Shown in pieces: positions 8,405-17,301 of a stretch of 64,000 nucleotides of DNA. The notes below the pieces were generated by a model. That model was not told the DNA's origin. It worked only from the letters and a program-made list of their open reading frames with translations, and did not search any database. Source of the stretch: a candidate division CSSED10-310 bacterium (GTDB lineage: Bacteria > CSSED10-310). A program made the translations under genes and the position numbers. Where the stretch lies: positions 62,001-126,000 of the forward strand of contig JAFGEQ010000006.1 of the NCBI GenBank assembly GCA_016931515.1, in the 5' to 3' direction. How positions within the stretch are numbered: position 1 is the stretch's first letter; each line of letters begins with the position of its first letter.

Positions 8405-10636
8405 ATGTCTCGTCTGAACTCCGGGCTCATTTCACTTGTTACTATTATGCTGTTCGCAGCTGCCTTTTCAAAGGGATTGATCTGTGTTTTTACAAATCCG
8501 CCCTGGCAGGCTGCCGATGAGCCCATGCATCTTGAAGCCGCACTGATTACAGGGGCGAGTTTCCCGACGTCATTTCCCCCTGACGAGACAACGGATCCGA
8601 GTTTTCAGGCACCCATTCTGCAGGTAATGAGCAACCATCGTTTTTTTCAGCGAATCGGGATACCTGAACCCATGCCTCTGCCAAAATTTTTCCGGGAAAC
8701 CGTTTTTATAAGGGATGCGCCATCCAAACTCGGCCGCCAGCCTCTATTCTACCTCATCACAGGGTTGCCGGTTCATTGGATGACTTCAGGTATACTTGAA
8801 GCGCTCTATCTGTGCAGAATTATCAATCTCCTGGTGACACTTCTAGGAGCATTCTGCCTCTACATCATCTTGGGTCGACTCTACCCCGCAGCACCTCTTA
8901 TCAGATTAATGGGATTGTTTTTCCTGATCACTCAACCCCTGTTCTGGCAGATGGGTTCTTCCATGACACCGGACGCGTGGAAGTTCCTGCTGATGTCGAT
9001 TGGTTTTCTGTGTGTCATCGCCAGGCCGACGTCCGGATCCCGGCTGTTATATAATCTGATTTGCATATCCTGGTTCATGGCAGTTGCTGCAACCAGTTGG
9101 ACGTTGGTCCCACTGGCAGTTGTCATCTCAACTGGATTTCTACCCAAAGATTCCAACCGGTCGATTTCATCCAATCTGAAAAGGCGTATCGTCCCGCTTG
9201 CTTTTCTTGTCGCAGCCGTTCTGATTGCGTTCCTCATCTCCGATCGAACTCTGATCTATCACGAGATGAAGCATATCGTGACAGCATTTCAAGGGCTTCC
9301 CGCAAAATCTTCAAACATCAAAACCATCGTTCAAACACTGTTTCAAACATACTGGACAGGATTCGGATGGTTATCCATTCCCACTAACCTCTCAACACTC
9401 CTGTTATTCAGTCTCGTCTCATCCATTGGATTCGCCGGATTGATCCGTTATTTTTGCGGCGTACGATTCAAGGGTGACTCCGATCCAATCAGGCGTATTG
9501 TAATTGTATTTTGTGTGTTGGGAGCCGGAATGGTAATTTTCCGCGCATTATCAGATGAACCTTCCATCCAGGGCCGCTACTTTTTCCCGATACTTCCGGG
9601 CATCCTGATTGCCGGTACCAGGGGATTGTTTCTGATCCGCTCCCCTATGATCCGCCGTGTATTCCTTTTTATTGCGGTCCTCTGCGGATTCCTTGGAGAT
9701 ATTGCCGCAAATACGTCCGGATGGATGCTGTTTCAACATTACGGGTACCAGGCGATCAGTGATCCCGTCCAGGCAATGGCTCATCTGAGATGGGTCGATT
9801 CATACCCGACACGTCATGTTCTTGATTCCAGGGATCCCCAATCATCAGCATTTTTCTATAAGGGCTGGTATCCGCCGGAACCCGGAAACACTCATCGGTG
9901 GATGATGAAAGAATCGGAAACTCTCTTACCATTTGTTTCTACTCAGAACGCTCTGATGCGAATGGAGATCAACCCATTCCTGAGTTCAGAGCAGTCTGAG
10001 ATGTCTATTCAGGTTTCATTGAATGGACAGATTTTAGAAAGCAAAGAGATTCAACCAGGATGGCGGACTTACACATTTTTTGTCAGTCAGAACGAATGGG
10101 TGGGAGGTTTGAACCGATTAGGAATATCAGCACACAACGTTGGAAGTCCATCCGATTCCGGGGAGAATTCGGACAGGCGATTCCTGTCAATCGCATTACG
10201 GAGAATTGATATTATTCCGTTGATTTACACAGGGGGCATTGATGAGATTTTTTCCGGGTGGTTCTTTACTCCGGATATGCAAGCCCGATTGCATTTAAAT
10301 GCCGGTGATCGGATAGAGGTTCTATCCGACGAAACCGGTGATTTCTTTTTTTCAACATCCGTTGACGGTCAACGATATTGGACAGAGTTAACTCCCGGAG
10401 AACAGTTCGAGTTCGATACAGCGTTCAGAATCTCCCGGATCGAGTTCGATCAGGCCAGACCGAATCAAGCGGTCGAAATTTTTCGTTCGTTTCAGCAATC
10501 GATTGGAATGCTGCCGGAGGGGTTAAGCGACGTGTACTTTCATCTTTATTTATTTGCTGTCTGGCTGCTCATATACAGCATATCCGTCGTTTTTTTATTA
10601 GTAGCTTATGCATATTCCAGACGCTTGACCCTTTGA
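8405..10636 (+). CDS. DUF2142-like polytopic membrane protein with extracytoplasmic beta domain
   Basis: This 743-residue protein resembles DUF2142 and GT-C glycosyltransferase-like membrane proteins. After a first membrane segment it has the loop FTNPPWQAADEPMHLEAALI, with the acidic pair typical of such enzymes, and GRQPLFYLITGLPV. About ten membrane segments fill residues 10-480. A beta-rich soluble region follows (about 490-700), then a last membrane segment (LYLFAVWLLIYSISVVFLL), so the soluble part is tethered at both ends. Family members are thought to act on lipid-linked sugars, but this is inference. A possible TTGAGC/TAGAAT promoter would start transcription at the ATG, and no good ribosome site is visible. 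Confidence 0.75.
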   Translation: MSRLNSGLISLVTIMLFAAAFSKGLICVFTNPPWQAADEPMHLEAALITGASFPTSFPPDETTDPSFQAPILQVMSNHRFFQRIGIPEPMPLPKFFRETVFIRDAPSKLGRQPLFYLITGLPVHWMTSGILEALYLCRIINLLVTLLGAFCLYIILGRLYPAAPLIRLMGLFFLITQPLFWQMGSSMTPDAWKFLLMSIGFLCVIARPTSGSRLLYNLICISWFMAVAATSWTLVPLAVVISTGFLPKDSNRSISSNLKRRIVPLAFLVAAVLIAFLISDRTLIYHEMKHIVTAFQGLPAKSSNIKTIVQTLFQTYWTGFGWLSIPTNLSTLLLFSLVSSIGFAGLIRYFCGVRFKGDSDPIRRIVIVFCVLGAGMVIFRALSDEPSIQGRYFFPILPGILIAGTRGLFLIRSPMIRRVFLFIAVLCGFLGDIAANTSGWMLFQHYGYQAISDPVQAMAHLRWVDSYPTRHVLDSRDPQSSAFFYKGWYPPEPGNTHRWMMKESETLLPFVSTQNALMRMEINPFLSSEQSEMSIQVSLNGQILESKEIQPGWRTYTFFVSQNEWVGGLNRLGISAHNVGSPSDSGENSDRRFLSIALRRIDIIPLIYTGGIDEIFSGWFFTPDMQARLHLNAGDRIEVLSDETGDFFFSTSVDGQRYWTELTPGEQFEFDTAFRISRIEFDQARPNQAVEIFRSFQQSIGMLPEGLSDVYFHLYLFAVWLLIYSISVVFLLVAYAYSRRLTL

Positions 10637-10737
10637 GTGTTGAATGCTAGTGTTGGCTGCCTGAGTTTAGTGGGCTTAATTCAGACGAATTTGCCTGATG
10701 TGCAAGTATACCGGGTTGATAGGTAAGGAGAGGTAAA

Positions 10738-13044
10738 GTGAGAAATTTATCTTTTGTCCTGCTTGCAGTGATGATTGCACTGCTGATTGGCTGCTCAGAG
10801 GGTGAGCGGGGACCCAAAGAATTCGATGTTCAGATTACTACCCAAAAACTCGAAGACGGTCAGATATCTTTCAGTGCTGAAGTCGATGAAACAGTGAAGG
10901 GTGCATTAACCTATCAGTGGGATTTTGGAGATGCTACCACTTCTCCTTTAATTTCTCCGGTTCATCAATACACTGAATCAGGTCTTTTCCCGGTTACGGT
11001 TTCCGTAGTGGACTCCGAAGGCAACTTCGGTTCGGATCATCTCTTCTGTCGCAATGGTTTGACGATCGTTATCTGGATTCCCTGGGTTGCTATCATTGGA
11101 TTATTGCTTGCACTTGTTTTTTATGTATGGATCAGGAAGCTTCCGGTCGGAACCGAGAAGATGAGGGAACTTTCCGAGCATATCCATCGTGGTTCGATGG
11201 TGTTCCTTAAACGAGAAAGCAGCTACCTGTACCGGTTTATCATAATCGTGTTTATTCTCCTTCTTTTTATTGGTTATCGCACGGCATTAGCGTTTTTGGG
11301 CGGCGCGATCTGTTCGATGCTGGCTGGATTGATCGGGATGATCGCTGCTACCCGCGCGAATGTTCGTACGGCTGAAGCGGCGCGTTCAGAGGGTTTATCA
11401 CGAGCCCTTTTCGTGGCTTTCCTAGGCGGGGAAGTCATGGGCCTTTCGGTCGCGTCCCTGGGATTGCTTGGAGTGAGTCTGATCTTCCTGGTATTCGGCG
11501 ATCCCAATCATTTCCAATACATCAGCGGATTCGCCATGGGAGCGAGTTCGATTGCTCTATTTGCCAGGGTTGGCGGAGGAATCTACACAAAGACAGCGGA
11601 TGTAGGGGCAGATCTGGTTGGTAAGATCGAAGCAGGCATTCCGGAAGATGATCCACGGAATCCGGGAGTTATCGCGGATAATGTCGGCGATAATGTCGGC
11701 GATGTTGCCGGAATGGGTGCAGATATTTTTGAGTCATACGTTGGATCTATTGTTGCGACAGTAGCTCTGGGTGCAACAATGATCGCCAATGCCTATCAAT
11801 ATATGTTGTATCCGCTCGTGGTTGCCATGTTGGGTCTAATCGCTTCAATCATTGGATTCGCTTCGATGAGGTTGTTCACTCATAAAGGTCCGGCGGCAGT
11901 GTTACGACTCTCGACCTATGTAGCCGCAGGTATCATGATAGTGACGTCTTTTTTCGCAGCCGTTTTCATGCTGGGGACAGGAAATGGTTTTCTGATCTGG
12001 CTGGCAATGGTTTTTGGATGTCTTTGCGGTGTTCTGATCGGTTTGATTACTGAGTATTACACGTCGGGGAAACCCATCCGCACGATCGCCAAAAACTCCG
12101 AAACCGGTGCAGCAACAAATATTATCACCGGTCTGGCGGTAGGAATGGAATCCGTTGTTTTACCAGTTCTCACAATATGCATTGCAATTCTCATCGCATA
12201 TTGGCTTGGTGGTCTGTATGGGATAGGAATCGCTGCAGTCGGGATGCTCGCGACCACCGGTATTACAATGAGTGTCGATGCATATGGACCCATTGCGGAT
12301 AATGCCGGGGGAATTTCAGAGATGGCAGGTCTTGGACCCGATGTACGCAAGATTACCGACAGTCTGGATTCCCTGGGAAACACGACTGCTGCAATCGGCA
12401 AAGGGTTTGCGATCGGCAGCGCCGCTCTTACTGCTCTGGCTATGTTTTCAGCTTATACGCAGGCAGTTGTGATCAATATCAGTGATTTCAGCATCAACAT
12501 CATGGACCCGATCGTTGTAACAGGTCTTTTTATAGGCGGCATGTTGCCTTTCTTCCTTGCCTCGAAAACAATGACCTCGGTGGGACGGGCAGCGAACAAA
12601 ATGATTTCGGAGATCAGACGACAATTCAAAGAAATCCCTGGACTGATGGAAGGCACTTCGGAGCCCGATTTTGAACGTTGCATTGATATTTCGACCCAGA
12701 GTGCACTCCACGAAATGGTAATCCCGGGAGTAACGGCAGTACTCGCGCCTGTTTTGATCGGATGGATACTCGGTCCGGAGGCACTTGGTGGGGCGTTGGC
12801 GGGGGCAACGATAACAGGAGTGCTTCTGGCTCTGATGATGGCCAATGGCGGCGGTGCCTGGGATAATGCCAAGAAGTGGATAGAGGAAGGCAATCTGGGC
12901 GGAAAAGGTTCCGAAGCTCATAAAGCGGCAATAGTCGGTGACACGGTTGGAGATCCGTTCAAAGACACATCGGGGCCTGCCATGAATATCCTGATCAAAT
13001 TAATGAGTGTCGTTTCGCTGGTCATCGCTCCGCTATTCGGTTAA
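10738..13044 (+). CDS. hppA: Membrane-integral pyrophosphatase with N-terminal lipoprotein signal and PKD domain
   Basis: The enzyme couples pyrophosphate hydrolysis to Na+ or H+ export across the inner membrane. From about residue 115 to 768 it is a full membrane pyrophosphatase: [53 protein letters not shown] and [18 protein letters not shown] are present. Ala551 and Gly554 in [10 protein letters not shown] mark the K+-dependent type. Glu332 in ADIFES is placed as in Thermotoga maritima Na+-PPase, suggesting Na+ transport. Unusually, residues 1-19 are a lipoprotein signal (LLIGC, Cys19), and residues about 28-110 form a PKD-like domain ([29 protein letters not shown]). The start is GTG with AAGGAGAGG upstream. 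The PKD domain would face the periplasm. Confidence 0.95.
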   Translation: MRNLSFVLLAVMIALLIGCSEGERGPKEFDVQITTQKLEDGQISFSAEVDETVKGALTYQWDFGDATTSPLISPVHQYTESGLFPVTVSVVDSEGNFGSDHLFCRNGLTIVIWIPWVAIIGLLLALVFYVWIRKLPVGTEKMRELSEHIHRGSMVFLKRESSYLYRFIIIVFILLLFIGYRTALAFLGGAICSMLAGLIGMIAATRANVRTAEAARSEGLSRALFVAFLGGEVMGLSVASLGLLGVSLIFLVFGDPNHFQYISGFAMGASSIALFARVGGGIYTKTADVGADLVGKIEAGIPEDDPRNPGVIADNVGDNVGDVAGMGADIFESYVGSIVATVALGATMIANAYQYMLYPLVVAMLGLIASIIGFASMRLFTHKGPAAVLRLSTYVAAGIMIVTSFFAAVFMLGTGNGFLIWLAMVFGCLCGVLIGLITEYYTSGKPIRTIAKNSETGAATNIITGLAVGMESVVLPVLTICIAILIAYWLGGLYGIGIAAVGMLATTGITMSVDAYGPIADNAGGISEMAGLGPDVRKITDSLDSLGNTTAAIGKGFAIGSAALTALAMFSAYTQAVVINISDFSINIMDPIVVTGLFIGGMLPFFLASKTMTSVGRAANKMISEIRRQFKEIPGLMEGTSEPDFERCIDISTQSALHEMVIPGVTAVLAPVLIGWILGPEALGGALAGATITGVLLALMMANGGGAWDNAKKWIEEGNLGGKGSEAHKAAIVGDTVGDPFKDTSGPAMNILIKLMSVVSLVIAPLFG

Positions 13045-13090
13045 CGGGTGCCAAGACGCCAGGTTCCAGGATGATCGGATCAGCAGACGC

Positions 13091-14212
13091 ATGACACACA
13101 CAATCTTCTACATTACACCTTCCGTGGAGTTGCTTGGAGCTCGCATCAGTCTGGTAGAATTGCTGCGTCACCTGGATCGAACACGGTATCGTCCGGTGGT
13201 TATTTGTCATCGATATGGTCCATTGATTGATAAGTTGAAGGAGATAAACGTTGAGACTCGGATCGTTCGGTTTGGTAATTGGCGAAAACCAAAATACTGG
13301 CCGCTGATCCCTTTCGCGATAAGAGAACTAGTGGCACTTGGCAAAATTGAAAAAGCAGCGCTTTTTCACAGCAATGAATTCTGGTCGTTTCCTTACGCAC
13401 GTTTAGCAGCCAATCGCCTGGGTATTCCCGCTTTTTCACATTTCCGCTGCAGCCGGACACCTCAACAGATTCCTCCCAGAAAAATCAAAAATTATTTGCT
13501 GCCCAAAGCGGATATGTTGATCGCTGTTTCCAGGGCTCAGCAGCGACTATTTCGGGATTTTCCTGAGATGGCGGATCGAATTACAGTCATTCATAACGGA
13601 GTGGATCTTGAGCAGTTCGAACGAGCTGACGGAATTGGTTTCAGGCGTGAAATCGGAATGAATTCCGATGGACATCTGTTTGGTATCGTCGGTCCGGTCA
13701 GTCCTCATAAAGGCATTGAAGAGTTTATCCGTTCAGCAAAGATCATTTGCGACGCACTTCCCAACGCACATTTTGCGGTGGTCGGTCCTGAACGTCCACA
13801 TGCATTTGCCGATACAATGCAAACTCTCGCCCAATCATTAAATATCGAAAAGAACGTGGTTTTCACTGGTTTTCGGATGGATATCCCGCAAATCATGTCG
13901 GCGTTTGATGTGCTGATCACACCATCCAGAGTAGAAGCGTTCGGACGGGTTATCCTCGAAGCGATGTCTGCAGGTACTCCAGTAGTGGCATCGCAGGTTG
14001 GAGGAATTCCAGAGATAATCGATCGACCTGAAATTGGCGTTTTAGTACCACCGGAATCCCCTGAGAAACTGGCCGCAGCGGTATTGAGTCTAATTGCCGA
14101 TCCGGAGAAAAAAAAGCGTATGATTGAGATCGCACGCGAACATGTCCGGAAGAATTTCACGATTGCCAGGCACACACGACAAGTGGAGCAAATTTACGAA
14201 AAATTTTTATAA
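13091..14212 (+). CDS. Glycosyltransferase family 4
   Basis: This 373-residue GT-B enzyme probably transfers a nucleotide-linked sugar to a surface glycan or lipid at the cytosolic membrane face. The N-terminal half begins MTHTIFYITPSVELLGA; the linker has DMLIAVSRAQQRLF and VIHNGVDLEQF; the donor-binding half has FGIVGPVSPHKGIEEFI, NVVFTGFRMDIPQIM and the EX7E motif in RVEAFGRVILEAMSAGTPVV. ATG at 13091 fits the GT4 N-terminus; an in-frame start at 13007 would overlap the pyrophosphatase gene by 38 bases. It follows the pyrophosphatase closely. The substrate is unknown. Confidence 0.9.
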   Translation: MTHTIFYITPSVELLGARISLVELLRHLDRTRYRPVVICHRYGPLIDKLKEINVETRIVRFGNWRKPKYWPLIPFAIRELVALGKIEKAALFHSNEFWSFPYARLAANRLGIPAFSHFRCSRTPQQIPPRKIKNYLLPKADMLIAVSRAQQRLFRDFPEMADRITVIHNGVDLEQFERADGIGFRREIGMNSDGHLFGIVGPVSPHKGIEEFIRSAKIICDALPNAHFAVVGPERPHAFADTMQTLAQSLNIEKNVVFTGFRMDIPQIMSAFDVLITPSRVEAFGRVILEAMSAGTPVVASQVGGIPEIIDRPEIGVLVPPESPEKLAAAVLSLIADPEKKKRMIEIAREHVRKNFTIARHTRQVEQIYEKFL

Positions 14213-14299
14213 AAAACCTAGCTGAGAGTCGTTTTTACTCAGGAATGATTGATTTTGCCTCCTTGATCGCATTACCTTATTAATTTGGCGAGGATGATT

Positions 14300-16456
14300 A
14301 TGTCCCAGATAGATGCGATAATTGAGGGCTACAAGGCATATTCGAACAATCCGGAAGCCGAGGAAAGAATCCGGTTGGCTTATCAGATTGCCCGTGACGC
14401 GCATGCCGGTCAATTTCGTAAATCCGGTGAACCATACATTGTTCATCCGCTTGCAGTTGCACAAATACTGGTTGAGCTGAAAATGGATTCCGCATGTATT
14501 TGTGCTGCACTTCTCCATGATACGATTGAAGACACGGATATAGAACTGGAAACGATCCGGCAACAACTGGGACGAGAAATCGCTGTAATGGTCGATGCAC
14601 TGACAAAGATCAAGACAAATGCCCTGGCTGAAAAAATTCACAAGGAGCAGGAACGTGCCGACACGATGCGGAAAATTGTTCTCGGAATGGCAAAAAACGT
14701 TCGTGTGATTATCGTCAAACTGGCGGATCGATGGAACAATGTACGAACACTTCAATTTATGAGCCTGGAAAAGCGGAAGCAGATTGCGCGGGAAACGATG
14801 GCCATCTATGCACCGATTGCTGATAGACTGGGGCTGTCCATTATTCGGCGGGACCTTGAGGATCAATCATTCAGTCATCTTGATCCGAAAAACTACCAGA
14901 CCTACCAGCGGCGACTGGCGACGAGTAAAAGTTTTCTGGAGAACGACATTAATGATCTGAAGCTTCAGGCAGAGGAAATTCTGGCTCGCCATGGTTTGAA
15001 GGTACGTATTTATGAGCGGTTCAAAACGGCCTTTTCACTGTATCAACGAGCCCTGCAAAAACTCCCTGCCCACATGCTTCATCTCGCGGTAATTACGACC
15101 TCCGATCTATCCTGCTATCAAGCACTGGGCATTCTGCACGAGAACTACCGTCCGTTACCCGGAACAACAATAAAGGATTACATCGCAATTCCGCGGACGA
15201 ACGGATATCAGGCTTTGCACACCTATGTTCTTTTCCGTGAGAATGTTTACCCTATACAAATCCGGTCTGAAAAAATGGAGCAGGTAGCGATGTATGGGAT
15301 TCTGCAGAGCGGAAATGAGAGCAGTCGTTCCCGATATCGCACCTGGATAAAGCGTCTCAAAGAGCTGGTCCAGGATGAGGCGGATGCCAGGGATCTGATG
15401 AAGGGAATCGAAGATCTTGCAGCGCAGGATAAAATCTATGTTTGTACGCCACAGGGAGATTACCTGGGGTTCCCCCGTGATGCTGTTGTGTTGGATTTTG
15501 CATATCGAATTCACACGGACATTGGACACCGCTGTCAAGGTGCATTGATGGATGAAAGACCCGCTGGAATTTTCGATAAGCTTGTTGATGGAGCCATGGT
15601 GGAAATTATTCATTCCGATGAGTATCAGATTCGCCCTGATTGGCTGGATAATGTCAGGACACCCAGAAGTCGAACGGCCATAAGGAACTGGATCGAAACA
15701 CGCAAACGAATCCGCAGTCGGGAATTCGGTGAACGATTACTGAATCTGGAGTTGGAGCGTCAGAAAATCGATTTGAGGAATCTGATCATGCAGGCGCGAT
15801 TCGCCAGCATTCTGCAAGATATGAATGTTGCCGACACTGACGAGTTGTTTTTCAAAGTTGGAAGAGGAATTATTACAATAAAGACCGCCATGAAAAGCCT
15901 TCTCGATGAAGAGGAATACCGAAAATATACATCGCGAGGAACATCCCAGGTTTCGCGACTCTTCAGTTACTTTCTCAGTCGACCTAAAGTTGATGATGTT
16001 TTTGAGATAACGGATATCCACGATCCTTATCTGAAGTTTTCTCAATGCTGTAATCCATTGCACGGCGAAGAGATTGTCGGAATTTTATCCATTCAACACG
16101 GTCTCTCCGTTCACAGGATGGATTGTCCGCAATTAAAAACGCATCAACGTGAAGATCTTCAATTGATTAAACTGGTCTGGAATACCGAAGACACTCGTCA
16201 GTCTCCTATTACTTTCAGACTGGTATGCAATAAAAAGGACGGGGTGCCATCAACTATCTTTAACACACTGGAATCACATGAGGTTATTATACGCCACTTT
16301 CAACTCTGGCCGGAAGAAACTCAGATACTGATTCTCGTCGAGGTTATGTCCAACAGTGCGCAATACTCGGAACGAATTCAATCCATTCTTCAATCCATCA
16401 AAGGTGTTGAAAAAGTCATTCGTACCCAGTCTTTCGTGAAAGGCAAACGGCCATGA
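14300..16456 (+). CDS. Long RelA/SpoT homologue; hydrolase intact, synthetase site degenerate
   Basis: RSH enzymes make and break (p)ppGpp. The 718-residue protein has the usual order: HD hydrolase (His49, HDTIEDTD at 73-80, KLADRWNNVRTL near 140-151), synthetase fold (about 215-345), TGS (IYVCTPQGDYLGFPRDAVVL) and a C-terminal region with His-Arg-Met-Asp-Cys before an ACT-like end. Hydrolase residues are present. In the synthetase the Asp of DLLAVR is Leu260, its Arg is Ile265, and the Glu of EIQIRT is Pro318, although KDYIAIPRTNGYQALHT is kept. It is probably a (p)ppGpp hydrolase only. ATG at 14300 is used because GAGG lies 6 bases upstream. It overlaps the next gene by 4 bases. Confidence 0.92.
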   Translation: MSQIDAIIEGYKAYSNNPEAEERIRLAYQIARDAHAGQFRKSGEPYIVHPLAVAQILVELKMDSACICAALLHDTIEDTDIELETIRQQLGREIAVMVDALTKIKTNALAEKIHKEQERADTMRKIVLGMAKNVRVIIVKLADRWNNVRTLQFMSLEKRKQIARETMAIYAPIADRLGLSIIRRDLEDQSFSHLDPKNYQTYQRRLATSKSFLENDINDLKLQAEEILARHGLKVRIYERFKTAFSLYQRALQKLPAHMLHLAVITTSDLSCYQALGILHENYRPLPGTTIKDYIAIPRTNGYQALHTYVLFRENVYPIQIRSEKMEQVAMYGILQSGNESSRSRYRTWIKRLKELVQDEADARDLMKGIEDLAAQDKIYVCTPQGDYLGFPRDAVVLDFAYRIHTDIGHRCQGALMDERPAGIFDKLVDGAMVEIIHSDEYQIRPDWLDNVRTPRSRTAIRNWIETRKRIRSREFGERLLNLELERQKIDLRNLIMQARFASILQDMNVADTDELFFKVGRGIITIKTAMKSLLDEEEYRKYTSRGTSQVSRLFSYFLSRPKVDDVFEITDIHDPYLKFSQCCNPLHGEEIVGILSIQHGLSVHRMDCPQLKTHQREDLQLIKLVWNTEDTRQSPITFRLVCNKKDGVPSTIFNTLESHEVIIRHFQLWPEETQILILVEVMSNSAQYSERIQSILQSIKGVEKVIRTQSFVKGKRP

Positions 16457-17301
16457 TAGATTCTCTCGGTCCAGAGCAACTCTCCTCTCTCTGCTCTGCG
16501 GCGCAACCGATTGTCCGAGAGGCCGGTAATCTAGTAACCGATTATTTCAACTCCCCTTTGGCCATTGAATATAAAAGTCGATTCGACATGGTCACCGAAG
16601 CGGACAAGGCATCCGAACGCTTCATTATCAATGCTCTTAATCAGTTAACTCCTGGAATACCGATCATTGCGGAAGAATCTTCAGGAGAATTGGATGGAAG
16701 CGTTTTCCCGAATTCCTGGGTATGGGTCCTGGATCCCCTGGATGGAACCACTAATTTTGCCCATGGTTTTCCTCATTTCGCTATTTCACTGGCCCTCCTC
16801 CATTCCGGTCATCCCCGGCTGGGTCTGGTGTATGATCCGTTGAAAGAAGAAATGTTTACGTCCGTTATGAACCAGGGATGCTTTCTGAATAATGTTATAG
16901 TGGCAGTGTCAGGCACCCGATCGCTCGAACGGAGTCTTATCGCGACCGGTTTCCCATATCGCGTGCGAGAGCTGAAACAAAACAATCTGATGGAATTTTG
17001 TGCTTTTCGTCTGGAATGCCAGGGGATAAGACGATTTGGTGCAGCGGCATTGGATCTGGCCTATGTCGCAGCAGGCAGGCTGGACGGTTTCTGGGAACGA
17101 TGGTTAAAACCATGGGATACTGCTGCAGGTATTCTGATGGTCGATGAAGCGGGTGGTTGTGTGAGTCGTTTTGACGGATCCGAATATTCTGTCCTTGATC
17201 CCGATATTGTCGCCTCCAATAACCTAATACACGCGATGATGCGGAATGTTCTGAACCAACCACTACCTGATTTGCCCCAATTTCCCCGGCTCGCAACATG
17301 A
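16453..17301 (+). CDS. suhB: Inositol monophosphatase family phosphatase
   Basis: These Mg2+-dependent, Li+-sensitive phosphatases act on inositol phosphates, fructose 1,6-bisphosphate, PAP or, as with SuhB, also support rRNA transcription. The 282-residue protein has the metal-site motifs EESSGELD, WVLDPLDGTTNFAHGFPHF and KPWDTAAGILMVDEAGG. ATG overlaps the RSH stop (ATGA), and the next gene overlaps its own stop in the same way, so three genes are co-translated. The symbol is by family similarity; the substrate is not determined. Confidence 0.88.
   Translation: MIDSLGPEQLSSLCSAAQPIVREAGNLVTDYFNSPLAIEYKSRFDMVTEADKASERFIINALNQLTPGIPIIAEESSGELDGSVFPNSWVWVLDPLDGTTNFAHGFPHFAISLALLHSGHPRLGLVYDPLKEEMFTSVMNQGCFLNNVIVAVSGTRSLERSLIATGFPYRVRELKQNNLMEFCAFRLECQGIRRFGAAALDLAYVAAGRLDGFWERWLKPWDTAAGILMVDEAGGCVSRFDGSEYSVLDPDIVASNNLIHAMMRNVLNQPLPDLPQFPRLAT

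Noticed and set aside
11680-11705. Direct repeat GATAATGTCGGC
   Set aside because: It encodes the conserved DNVGDNVGD motif of pyrophosphatases, so it is protein-driven.
12448-12921. Several open frames antisense to the pyrophosphatase
   Set aside because: These are shadows of the conserved membrane helices; the plus-strand gene has all family motifs.
14207-14866. 219-codon open frame antisense to the RSH gene
   Set aside because: It lies opposite the conserved HD domain and has no ribosome site or recognisable product.
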